Of a stretch of DNA of 64,000 nucleotides, positions 1 to 11,975 are shown piece by piece. The DNA comes from Annulohypoxylon bovei var. microspora (taxonomy: Eukaryota; Ascomycota; Sordariomycetes; Xylariales; Hypoxylaceae): contig MU405238.1 of NCBI GenBank assembly GCA_022836615.1, positions 62,001 to 126,000 of the forward strand, written 5' to 3'. A model generated the notes under the pieces. It made no database searches. It saw only the letters and a program-made list of their open reading frames with translations, and was not told where the DNA came from. Position 1 is the first letter of the stretch. The number at the start of each line of letters is the position of its first letter. A program made the translations under genes and the position numbers.

Positions 1-3000
1 AATTACCACCTGGAAGCGACTCCGTATCGGATGTAGTATCTGGACGCGCATCCGGCAGCCTGTTCTCGTCTATTGCGCGGCGGCTCCAGGACCTAGGCGT
101 GTCGCTTTTGCCTCTATGTCAAGCTGCTTGGGCCATTACCCTGTCTTTGTTACAAGATGATGGTGACGTCTGCTTTGGGAATGTCGTGAGCGGTCGGTCT
201 ATCGATTTAGACCGCATCGATACACTCGTGGCGCCATGCTTTAACACCATACCTATCCGGATGAATCTTTCCGGTGTCAATTTTCTCCATGAGGTTATGA
301 AGAAGTTTCAACAGCTCGATGCCGAGCTCATGCCATATCAGTTCACTAGTTTGCGGCGGATCCAGTCAAGGCTTTCGGTATCGCGGCTTTTCGACACCGT
401 ACTCCTTCTCCAACCCCGGTCCGAACCTGTAGACGAAACTATATGGTCCTTGGTGCAAGAACATGGCGCGATGGACGTAAGTTGTTAAACAGATAGGTAC
501 AGTCTCTCCGCGCTTGTAGCTAAGTTGATGATAGGTGCCTCTCGTGTGCGAGATTACCCCCCTGCCGGAGCAAGACGCAATTACGCTGCAGCTGCACCGA
601 GATCCGTAAGCTTAAGACCCTGCTAAGACCCTGCTTGAAATATATTCTAGCGTGCTATAGGTCCCTGTACTTACTTGCGAACAGCTCGATATTTTCCCAT
701 CAAACCTCACAGCTTATTCTAGATATCTTTCGGTTTGTTTTCGACTCTTGTCTAGAACATCCATCTTCTCACATATTTACCACCTCAAAATTGCCCGCTC
801 CGTGGCAACACCAAATCGCCGAGATATCTCTTATACATGAAACACCCCAAGTAGATGCGTATGCCGCGACACAAGAAAAGCCTCGCAGCAGCGAGAGCTG
901 GACTAAGACCGAGGCGGCAATTCGTTCGGTATTATCCAGATTAGTCAAGATCCCGGAAGAGGAGATTAGACGGCACACGTCGATATACCGTTACGGTCTA
1001 GACAGCATCGGTTCGGTTCAGTTTGCCAATCTTCTCCGTCGGGAATCGTATGCCGTCTCGGCGGTAGATGTGATCGAAAACCCAACGTGCGCAGGCATCG
1101 CCTCCCGCTTGATAGCTAGAGAACATAGTGAAGAACGTTTTGCTTACGACTTCGATGCATTTCAGGGCGCCATCGCCGATGGCCTAAATAACAAGCCGGG
1201 CCTACTTAAAACTTACGAGGCGCTGTTGCCGTGCACTCCGACTCAGCAAGGCATGATCTCTCAATTTATTAACTCTGGAGGGGCACATTATTTCAATTTC
1301 ATAAGTTTTACCTTGGAGGCCGAACTCGACCCTCAGCAAGTTGCTGGCGCGTGGATTCGTCTTGCAAACCGCCACCAGATACTCCGCACCGGATTCATAA
1401 CAGTCAACCATCAGGATACCTCCTACGCGATGATGGTTTATCCTAAAGTAGGCTTCTCAGCCCCGGTATCAGTTTGTCGTCAACCCAATTCGTTCAACAA
1501 TTCCGAATGGCGTGCGGAGGCTACCTCGCAGGCCCTGGATGCTCTTTTGACGCCGCCCTGGCAAGTCGCCATCGTCGACCACGTACATGGTCCCCCGACA
1601 ATGCATATGGCGATGCATCACGCATTGTATGACGAAAAGTCGCTGCGGAGCCTGCTTCGGGAGCTAGCAGGCGTTCTTTCGGGCAGGATAGAAGAGGAAC
1701 CCTCGCCGGTTCGGCCGGCCCTTTCTGCGTGCCTCGACCCTGCGTGTTCTCAGTCTGCCTCGGAAACGTTTTGGAGAGAGAAAGCCGAGGCTCTCGTGGT
1801 GAACAAGTTCCCGGCGATGACACCATTTCACAATACCGATCGGCTCGAGTCTACCGTATCTGAGACATGCAGCTCGTCTCCTGAGAGCCTTCGTCGTAGT
1901 GCTGCCGAAGCTGGTGTCACGATCCGAGCCGCGTTGCAGGCAGCCTGGACCCGTGTCCTTTCTGCTTACCTCGGGGAAACGTCTGTTGTTTTTGGAATCG
2001 TTCTCGACGGGCGGACTACGAGGGAAGAGCGGGACGTGATCTTTCCGATGGTGACGACTTTGCCCGTTCTTGCACGTAACTCCGACTCCAATTGCGAGCT
2101 TCTTGAATACATGATGCAATACAACACGAATATGCGCCGGCACGAACGGACTCCCCTCTCTAAAGTACAGCGGTGGCTCGGCCGGTCCGATGGTCGGCTC
2201 TTCGACACGATAATAGGTTATCAGGTCGAGGACGTATCAGAAGCTAATCTTCCGTGGGAAGTGCTGGACGAGATCGCGTCGGTTGGGTATGCGGCTGCGT
2301 TAGAGGTCGTCGAAACAGCCACGAACAAGCTACAGCTGAACCTAACGCACGACGCCCGGGTTCTGCCACCGGAACAAGCACGTATTCTTCTACGCCAGTT
2401 CGACGCGGTACTTCTTAACCTCCTGACAGATCCCAAAGGCCACGTTGACCAGCTTCCTCGTCACGCGCCCGAACTCTTCTCTATCCTCCCGGCACGTTAT
2501 CAGGAGCTTCCGTCGCCCGCGGAACTCCTCCATCAGCTCGTAGAGCAGAGCGCCCGGCGCGTACCTACGGCGACTGCTCTCGAGTTCGTCGAAGAGCTAG
2601 GTAGCCCGATCCGTCGGCGACGCTGGACCTATCGCGAATTAGACGAGATGGGTAACCGTGTGGCCAACATGCTTTTACGCCGCAGGACGCCGCCGGGAAG
2701 CATCGTCGCGACGTGCTTCAACAAGTGTCCGGAGGCTTATTTTTCGATCCTCGGAATCCTCAAGGCGGGGTGTGCGTTTCTGTCGCTTGACCCTAGCGCC
2801 CCGGCATCGCGGCTCGGATTTATCTTGGACGATTCGGCAGCCGCGTGTTTACTGATCGAACCGGAGTTGAGCGATGCTTTGCAATTAAATACAAGCATAC
2901 CGACACATGTTGTCAGCGAGCATGAGCTCCCAAATTTGCCGGCTTCGTACCATAGCGCGTCGCAGATATCACCGTCGGATACGTGTTACTGTCTCTATAC

Positions 3001-6000
3001 AAGCGGCACGACGGGCACTCCGAAGGGCTGCCTGATTAGCCACGACAATGCCGTCCAGGCCATGCTTGCTTTTAAGGAGCTTTTTGCCGGGCACTGGGAC
3101 GCGCATTCTAGATGGTTGCAGTTTGCCTCGTTTCATTTCGACGTGTCGGTCTTGGAGCAGTATTGGTCCTGGTTCGTCGGCATCACTCTCGTCGCGGCGC
3201 CGAAGGACCTTATACTCGGCGACATAGCAGCAACGATATCGAGCTTAGAAATCACGCACATCGACCTTACCCCGAGCCTCGCGAGACTCATCCGCCCCGA
3301 AGAAGTTCCGAGCCTCTGCAGAGGCGTCTTTATCACCGGAGGAGAGCAGCTTCGGCAAGAGATTCTTCAGGCGTGGGGGCCCGAGGAGGTCATCTATAAC
3401 GCTTACGGACCTACGGAAGCTACGATTGGGGTTACGATGTTCCAGAGAGTGCCCCCGAACGGAAGGTCGACCAACATCGGAACTCAGTTTCCGAACGTAG
3501 GCACGTACGTATTAAAACCCGGCACCGAGATACCGGTGCTCAGAGGCGGCGTCGGGGAGCTGTGCGTGTCCGGGAGGCTGGTCGGTCAGGGGTACCTGAA
3601 CAGAAAAGACCTCACCGATGAACGCTTCCCGGTTCTTGGTCGGTACGGCGATCGCGTTTACCGCACGGGCGACCTTGTCCGCGTCCTTCACGACGGCTCG
3701 TTTGACTTCTTAGGTCGCGCCGACGACCAAGTCAAGCTGCGCGGCCAGAGGCTCGAAATTGGTGAGATAAACCACGCCATCAGGACTGTCCTCTCTAGTC
3801 AGTTAGCCGACGTAGCTACCTTCGTCACGAGGCATCTTGGGCAAGACAGAGACCTCCTCATTTCCTTCCTAGCTCCCGTCGCGAGCCCGTCTAACCCCCC
3901 GAACTTACATATCTGCTATGATCATCGTTCTCTCGAGATGGCTCGGACGGCGCTTGAAGCCTGTCGAGGTCGCCTCCCCGGGTACATGGTCCCTGCTTAC
4001 GTCTTGTGCGTGCCGTTCATCCCTCTGTCGGCAAATAATAAAGCGGACTTCAAACGTCTAAAACATCTCTTTACAGAATTGTCTCATGACCATCTACGGA
4101 GTCTTACTACGGGTTCTGCCGTGCCCGACAAGGCACTCGGCGAGAAGGAATGTCTGATAGCGTCGGCGATCTCGGCGGTTGCGCAAGTCGGAGATGCTAA
4201 GATACTCGCGTCGTCGTCCATCTTTGAGCTCGGGATCGACTCGATAAATGTAGCGCGCTTATCCGTCGTTCTGCAATCTAAGGGCTTCTCTCGCGCGAGC
4301 CCTTCGCTCATCTTACGCCATCCTCAGATAGACCACCTCTCTCGAGCCCTGCAGCAGACGGACCCCGTATCTCTCGGTAGGCAAGCCCTCCAGGTCGATC
4401 AGTCTATCCGCGCGTGTTACCACAGGCATGTCGGCATGGCCTGCAGGGTGCTAGAGGTCGATAAGACAGACGTGGATTACATAGCGCCGTGCACTCCTCT
4501 CCAGGAGGGGATGATCACCAGATCAAAAATAGCCGAGAATCGATCGGTCTACTTCAATCAATTCCGGATAGATATAGGCGCGCATGTGTCCGTCGATGAC
4601 TTAAAGCGCTGTTGGGATAGCATATTTGTAGAATGTGCTGTACTGAGGACGGCATTCCTCGCAACTGCTGACGGATATATTCAGGTGGCTACCAAGAAAA
4701 AGTCCATCCCCTGGTTTGAGGTTGACGTAAGAGGAAAGGAAATCCAAGACTTCGTATTAGAACGCCGAGACCTCTGGGTTACTTCGAACCAAGACGTCTT
4801 GCGGAACCCCGCGGAGATCGATCGCTTCGAATATCGCGGAAGACAGGTCCTTCTGCTCCGACTCTTCCACGCCGTCTACGATGGGCATAGTTTTGAGCTC
4901 CTGCTCCGAAGGGTTCGTGCAAAATATCGCCACGAACCGCTCATACGCGGCCCTAAATTTCTCGACTTACTCTCCCGTGGACCGTTGCTCAGATATGGCC
5001 AATATAGGACGTTCTGGGAAGCTCTTTTCGCAGGTCACGCGTTTCGACCACTCCCTGCTCTAGCGAGCGAGCTTGGGACGTCAGACGTCTCCGTTTCTCG
5101 AGTTTTCCATATAGATAACCTAGAAGCTCGACGCATAGCTCTTAGGGTAACACATCAGACCATGGTACAAGCTGCGTGGCTGGTTGCGCTGAGCCGGCGC
5201 GTCGGGTTCGTACCAACTATCGGCATCGTCTTCTCCGGGAGGTCCCTAGTTCTCGATGGCATCGAAGATGTAATTGGCCCTATTTTTAACACGCTACCAT
5301 TCAGAATAGACCTTTCTATGCATGCTACTTGGGCGTCGCTTGTCCAGGGCGTCCAGGAGTATAACGCTTCTGTTCTCGAATGTGTCCATACGCCGCTCCG
5401 GGATATTCAGAAATGGTGCTCAAATGGACAGCCATTATTCGACACCCTCTTGACCTTTGATAGAGAGGATGTCTTCTCGGAAGAAACGACGCCACTGTGG
5501 TCCTCCATTCAGTCGGCTGGATCGCTAGACTATCCTCTTGCGCTTGAGATGATTCTGTCGCGAGACTATTCGCTAGTGGTCAACGCTGCCGCGAAGAGAA
5601 ATGCTGCTACGGAAGCTGCCGTTTATCTATTACTAGAAGAGTTCGGCCAGGCCTTAGAAGACCTTGCTAGCTCGGATAACGATACACTACTTCCGAGTGA
5701 CCTTACAACAACCAATGGCAAGGCTGCCGTGCAAGGCGGCTCGTATGCGGCAAGTTCAACCCTCCCAGACATGGGGACCGTGGACAGAACCGAATTTTTC
5801 CGAGACGGAAAAGCACGAGAGGTTCGACACGAGGTTGCTTCCTTGGCTGGTTTGGTAGATGAAGACATACTCGAGAATACAAGCCTCTTCGAGCTAGGTT
5901 TGGATAGTATTGATGCCATCAAGCTCGCCGCGAGGCTCAAGAGGCTTGGACTTCACGTCACGATCGGCGAATTGATGAGAAATCCAACTATAAAAAGAAT

Positions 6001-9000
6001 TGTGCAGTCACATAGCGCTGCAAGTACTAATGGCACTGATGATCAGAATAGAATGGCTCGTCTAACTAACTCGGCTACCTCTTTGAGGGACCACCTGATA
6101 CAAGATGGACAAGACCTCCGCAATGTCACAGCTATTTTACCACCGACACCACTACAGGACTCTATGATTGCGGATATGCTGTTATCTGGATTTCACCGAT
6201 ACTTCAATCATGACGTTGTAGAGATCTCGTCGAACACCGATATCAACCGGCTAATGTCAGCTTGGGCCACGGTATATGCTCACTCTCCGATTCTACGGAC
6301 TTCGTTTGCGGTGGTCGATAATCCGAGCAGTAAAACTGCGTTCTGTCAAATCGTCCGGGAGGGGCCTCTCGAGTTCAATTCTATCATAGAGCTTTCTAGC
6401 CCAGACGAGATTCCGATAGTCATTGACCAGGCACGAAATAGAGCGGCCGTGGCCAAAGGAGCATCAGATTTATTCCAGCTTACGCTTGCGACGACGCCGA
6501 TGAATAATTATTTAGTCATATCCGTTGCCCATGCGCTATACGACGGATGGTCGCTCGAACTACTCCACAGCGATGTGCTAGCCGCATATGAAGGTCATTA
6601 TCATACACGAGGAGGATACGAGCCATATCTTTCCCGCCTGCTTTTCGATTCTCCAATTGCAGGTGAGAGCTTTTGGGCCGACTACCTAATTGACTCTCAT
6701 CCGACAATACTTCAACCAATACTTCGGCCAATTTCGGAGTCGATCGAAGGCCGCGAACCGGTTACGCATCGGGCAGAATTGGTGTCGGCGTTAGATCCTC
6801 GAGCCTTAAAGGCATTATGCCAAAGATATCGCATCACGCCGCAGGTCCTCGCCCAGGGATGCTGGGCACCTGTGCTAGCTTCGATGACCAAGTCTCTCGA
6901 TGTTGTTTTTGGCGTGGTCTTGTCAGGGAGAGATACGGACGAAGCCCAGGATCTATTATTCCCGACCATGAATACTGTACCGTTGCGGGTTGTGCTTCAC
7001 GGGACGGTAGCCGAATATTTCAATTATTTACAGGCCACCATGTCGGATATCATGGAGTTCCAACACTTTCCGTTGCGGGAAGTGCAAAAGGTAGCTGGAT
7101 TCGCGGGCGGGCCGCTATTTAATAGTATTTTCCTCCTTCAGAACGTCAAGGAGCGTGGCACCGGAGCAGACCATCCCGTCTATAAATCTGTCCATACGTC
7201 GTCGGCTGTGGAATACCCCTTGTGCGTCGAAATGGAATTGGCGGGAACCACAGTTCTCTGGCGCATAGCTGGTGACGAACGCTACGTGTCTCTTCACGGT
7301 GCCGATCAAATTCTAAGGGACGTTGAACAGGTCCTATGTTACTTTTCCGAACACCACGTAGATATCCTCGAGTTCGACCACGCGTCCGAGCAGGTATCTA
7401 TCTGCGGCTTTGAGCCGTTTCAGCTGAGTAACGCCACTGAGGCTGGGACGGAGATGATATCGAGTAATACGCCAGCATGCGACGTCAACTCTGTCAGCCT
7501 AGTGTCGCCCATACTCGACATCTTATCGGAGCTGTCGGGAGTAGACAAGAACACCATAGACCCCAACCATTCCATATACCACCTCGGACTCGACTCTATC
7601 AGTGCGATCAAAGCATCATCCATGCTTCGGAAACGCGGTATAGAGATATCCGTCCGAGATATGTTAAAAGCGACATCGATCCGCGAAATTGTAAACGAGC
7701 AAGTTGGGCGCGATCAAATTAGACGCGACCATAAATCAGCAGATACCCCTCTAGACACATCTCAACAGTTAGAGACCATCTTAGGTCTAGCTGAGAGGAA
7801 TACATTGTTCGAGAGCGCCGGAGTAGATCGAGGCGAGGTGGAATCCGTCCTGCCAGCTCTGCCGGTACAAGTACACATGTTAACTACCTGGCAAAACACA
7901 GACGGGCTTCTCTTCTTCCCGCAGTTCACATACGCCATTTCTAGCAGAATAAACCACGAGGCGGTCTCAAACGCTTGGTATAAGCTAGTCGTCGAAACTC
8001 CGATACTGAGAACGCGCTTTGCTGCTACGGGGTCGCTAGAAATTCCCTTTGTCCAGATCGTCACAAAGCCAAAGTCGATAGATTCTATCAAGCGGACTCC
8101 GACAGGCCCCAGTCAAAATAATTGGACTTATGAGGAAACCGTAACGCCCTTTGTCTCGATCCGCGTCTTTAATTCACAATTAGAAGGCGCTTATTTATAT
8201 TTATATATCCATCATGCCTTATACGACGGCATCAGCCTTCCAGCGATGATAAACCGCTTCTCAGAATTATGCGACGATGTCTCAATGCCGTCTCCAGGAT
8301 TACTCTATCCAAGATGGTCTGAATTTGTCTCGAGCCACTACTCTCCTGAGATTCGGCGGCAGAGACAGGATTTCTGGTCCTCATATCTTCAGCGCATAAA
8401 CCCGACACGTTTGTTAGCTCGAGAAAAGCCAGTAACAGCCAGCCAAAATCCTCAACAGGTCACACATCTTAGACGCAATGCCATAAAACGCGCATCAGAT
8501 CTCAAGTCAACAAGTTCGATCCACGGAATAACGCTACAGGCGCTCTTCTTTGCAGCGTATTCCAAGGCATTAGCGGTTTTACAACGTTCCGCCGAGCTAG
8601 GCGAACAAGACCAGGACGTCATGTTTGGGATGTATCTTGCGAACCGGACAAGTTTTGGTGGTCTCGAAGAGGCGGCCTTCCCAACGTTAAGTATTGTACC
8701 TCTTGTGGTCAGAAAGCCGCTGGCTCGGTCGGCTATCGATTTGGCTGTCGATATTCAGAAGGACCTCCTCGAAATTGGCAAGTTTGAGAATGTCAGCGTA
8801 GGGCTATGGGAAATCTACGACTGGACTGGGATGCAGATCGAGAGTTCTGTTAACTTCCTCCCTGCTTTGAAGGATTCGACCACCGCATACACGAACCGCA
8901 GTGTTACAATGACCGAGATGACTGGTCAGCCAGAATCAACCTCTAGGAGTAACAAACCGTCATTGGACCTCGCGCAGCCGAGTGCGGAATTTGCACTGCG

Positions 9001-9246
9001 GAATAAAGCGAGGAAGGCATTTCTAGTGAGTCATTCTTCTTTCATACCTAGATACCTACCTATTCATGCCAATTAGGGGTATCGCAGCGCTAACCATGGG
9101 CTTGTCAACAGCACACAATAGATGTCGAAGTGGCAGTTCATGGCGATACCATGGATATTGGCGTGTTTTGTCCGTCTTCCTTCCCAGAGTCTAATGTCGA
9201 GAACTTGATCGATAATATCGTCATTACATTAGAGGCCGTTTGCTAG
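1..9246 (+). CDS. Ferrichrome-type siderophore non-ribosomal peptide synthetase, 3' part (5' end outside window)
   Basis: Large NRPS open at the left edge, so the start is missing. Exons read 3-476, 535-605, 661-9025 and 9112-9246, about 3014 residues. Domain order seen: C-terminal half of a condensation domain (nt 3-600), carrier T (GLDSIGS, ~nt 1000), C (HHALYDE, ~nt 1615), one adenylation domain (~2500-3780; YTSGTTGTPKG, NAYGPTEA, YRTGDL), T (GIDSI, ~4230), C (FHAVYDG, ~4870), T (GLDSI, ~5895), C (AHALYDG, ~6530), T (GLDSI, ~7590), C (HHALYDG, ~8210). Terminal T-C repeats without adenylation domains are the hallmark of fungal ferrichrome synthetases (SidC/NPS2/Sib1 group), which join N5-acyl-N5-hydroxyornithine units into a cyclic siderophore. 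The A-domain segment FHFDVSVLEQYW fits an acyl-hydroxyornithine-activating domain (inference). An extra T-C unit lies before this A domain. The last intron (9026-9111) restores the end of the final C domain. No other siderophore gene lies in the window. Confidence 0.9.
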
Positions 9247-9959
9247 GCTTCGGTAGACGACACCCTTCGAATATTGATCGAGACAGCTACCAGAATAGAC
9301 GCCGTCTGACACCGCGATGCTAGCAATACATAGATGACAGGCACCGCATCTAACGGGCTAGAGAGATCACTATACCTGTTCTAACATGCCTTCGCTGTTT
9401 CCCTCGCCGGAGAAGCATGGTCATTGAATTCACTTGATTTCGGTTACCTCCAGGCTTCATTGAACCTCGTATTATCTTACTAGTATTAGTAGTCTCCTTC
9501 ATCCCTGATAAACACGATACTAGTTGCATGTCTACCTACCTAAGGTATGCTGCCGATAGAATAAGACCCCTCGGTCATCGAACCGTTAATGGCACATCAA
9601 GAACTATCTATCCCTAGGAATAGAAGTGGCATGGTTACCTATACGAGAAGGGAAGAAAAAGAAAGGACCATTGCCCGAGTCAGCAGTCATAGATGCGCGA
9701 AACTATTATGTTGCGACATGTCCTATTGAGATTCTAGTCAGGACCTACCGTCCGTAGGTAATTAATGTTTACGAACTTGCCAAGTTGACTCCTGGACAAC
9801 ATACCATGGTAGGACTAAACCGATGAGGCAGCTACGAGGACCCGGATCCCGCCGCCATATAGGTAGGTAACGCAATAGCCGTGAAGATATTAAGACAAAG
9901 ATGTAAGACGGCCCGAAGCGGGGAAGAGCTCAACAAAGGCGTCGGTGAAGGCGACAATT

Positions 9960-10043
9960 ATTCCAAAGGCTATTCCAAAGGCTACTCCAGCTACTCCAGC
10001 TAACCCAGCATATTCGGCATACTCAGCATACTCAGCATACTCA
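9960..10043. repeat. Compound minisatellite
   Basis: Three direct repeat series follow each other: two copies of ATTCCAAAGGCT (from 9960), two of ACTCCAGCT, then three perfect copies of GCATACTCA at 10017-10043. The periods of 12 and 9 are multiples of three. The repeats read as Tyr-Ser-rich peptide words, but there is no start codon and a TAA interrupts the frame, so coding is doubtful. Confidence 0.7.
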
Positions 10044-11892
10044 GGAGTTGAGAACAGAAGCCGTTCCTTAATAATGCTGACATGATGTTAACCAGAGATC
10101 TGTAGGTACTAGGTATGTACGCCAAGACTAAGATGTCGGGGATTAAAGCTGTCTAGCAGTGGCACGTTACCTAGCAGCAGCGGGTTGGCTACAGGTAATC
10201 CAGTCTCCCCTCCAGCCGCCCGGTACAGCAGTGGCACAGCTGCCGTGATAAATCTTAACTGCGCAACATCCGATGTATAGGTAGGTAAGCAATTCATGGG
10301 TATTTCTGTGCATCGCCATCCGGGGAAATAAGGTAGGTATAGATAGATACTAATACGCGGAGAATCCGGGCTATTCGCACTGCTCGGGATCGCCCCTAGG
10401 ATGTGTTATGCGCCGCGACGGATGCATTTATGACCTACAGCAAGTGATCCGAGCGAGTTTCGAACTCGCCCGCCCCCTTTGCTTTCTAAGTAACACTACC
10501 CTACTCCCTACTATACTCTAGGTAGACGGACGGCATGTGACCAAGCCCGCAGGAAACGAGAAATCCGTATGAGCTGGGTACCTATGCCTGACGATGAGTA
10601 AGTTGATTAAGATAATTACATCGTATCTCATTCGAGGTTTGATAAGGTTGTAATACCGCGGTTCAAGCTTCGGTTGCCTTGCTTCTCTAGGAAGGTCTAC
10701 GAGATGAGAAAAGCAAGAACTGGCCAATCCCAAGGCTTTAGCGTTGTATCAACCACATATTTAAGCGCGGCCATCCCACAGCCAAGACCAGCTATAATAT
10801 ATTGGTGTTTTAACAATATGCGTTAATGTCGAGAGCCACCTCCCAGCTAGGCAACGCATATTCCATCTGCCGGGCTGAGTCCTGCTTATCTCGACACGCC
10901 GTGGCGTACAGAATATACATACATGGCATATCACCACCGCCTGGTGCGAATGTGCTTCCTTGTCTGCCAAGCTGTAGATTGCGACATTGGCGCAGCGAAG
11001 GGTCAGCCGATGCGCCAAGGCTGGCCTCTCAGAATACCAGGAGATTTACAGACTAAGCCTTGACAAGAATGTGCCATGGTCAAGAGGTCTGTTCCAGACG
11101 TCGTGAACAGAAGAGACATTCTCGAATTGGAAGCCGGTTTGTCCCATGTTCAATCCTGATCGTATTGACGACCGCAGAGTTAGACTACCTAGGCAGCCGT
11201 AACCAGATCCCGAACGATTTGCTATGGGAAGCTCTCAGGGCCGCATGTAGCCCTCCGCTACGCTTCAGCAGCTCCGGGTGCGCCGATGTTCGGCATCTAT
11301 CTGCGAAGAAGGGATACAACGACGAATCTGAAGCTCGAGAATAGGAGAGGTCCTATCAGTGCCGACAAGCCTGTATCAAGCTAGGTCAGCAGGCGCTGGA
11401 AGAAACCCACCCGGAAAGTTCGCCGTATCGTAAAATTTAAGGCCGCCAGATACACCAATCCGGCGCTATTTCGTCCCACTCGTCCCCCCGATAGCTTGGC
11501 GTGCCAGCAAGCCGGTCTACCGTGCTCAGGGACCTGCTCCGAACGTCATAGGCCCCCTGTCAAGACGTGCGGTATGTTACTGCAACCGACAATCACTTTC
11601 CTTTCGCGAACTCGTATCGAGCAGGGGGGGAAGCTATCAAGCTTCTCGTGCATCGCCGCCAATAGCAGTAGGGCGAGCGCACTTGGAAGGCCCTCTCTAG
11701 CAGAGAAGCTTTTGCGAAGAAGATGCCCGAACGATGGCACACGACCGCGGTCAGCGGGGCAGAGCAAGGCATGTTGGACCCCAACCCTACCGATAAGCAC
11801 CATGTCCGTCAACAATCACGAACCTCCTCGAAAGAGGAAGCTCAGTGACGATGAGCGTCAAGGCCCGAACCGAACGTCAGGCGTCGCGAGCT

Positions 11893-11900
11893 ATATAAAG
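11893..11900 (+). promoter_or_regulatory. TATA-like box of the fungalysin gene
   Basis: TATATAAA lies 76 bp before the ATG at 11976 in otherwise GC-rich sequence, a normal position for a core promoter of a secreted-protease gene. No mapped transcript supports it. Confidence 0.45.
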
Positions 11901-11975
11901 CTCGACGCCGGGCTGTTGTGAGAGTTACCAGCAAGCCTAAGCACCTCAGGCCATCTCTGCTGCTTCCTCCTCATC

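Larger units (their letters stand above)
9247..11975. other. Intergenic region with short tandem repeats; no supported gene
   Basis: 2.7 kb between the NRPS and the fungalysin. Only short, unsupported open frames occur. It holds a 9-bp minisatellite near 10.0 kb, scattered TAGGTAGG motifs (9.54, 9.86, 10.33 kb), a T-arm-like hairpin at 10451-10467 without a full tRNA around it, and the TATA-like site of the downstream gene. Confidence 0.5.

Noticed and set aside
769..8091. Several minus-strand and shifted-frame ORFs inside the NRPS
   Set aside because: They are shadows of a strongly coding, GC-biased frame with clear domain motifs.
10441..10520. tRNA-like T-arm on the minus strand (GCGAG-TTCGAAA-CTCGC)
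   Set aside because: The T stem-loop is perfect, but no anticodon arm, D-arm or matching 5' acceptor strand (GATCCGA expected) could be found upstream on that strand. A lone hairpin is not enough.
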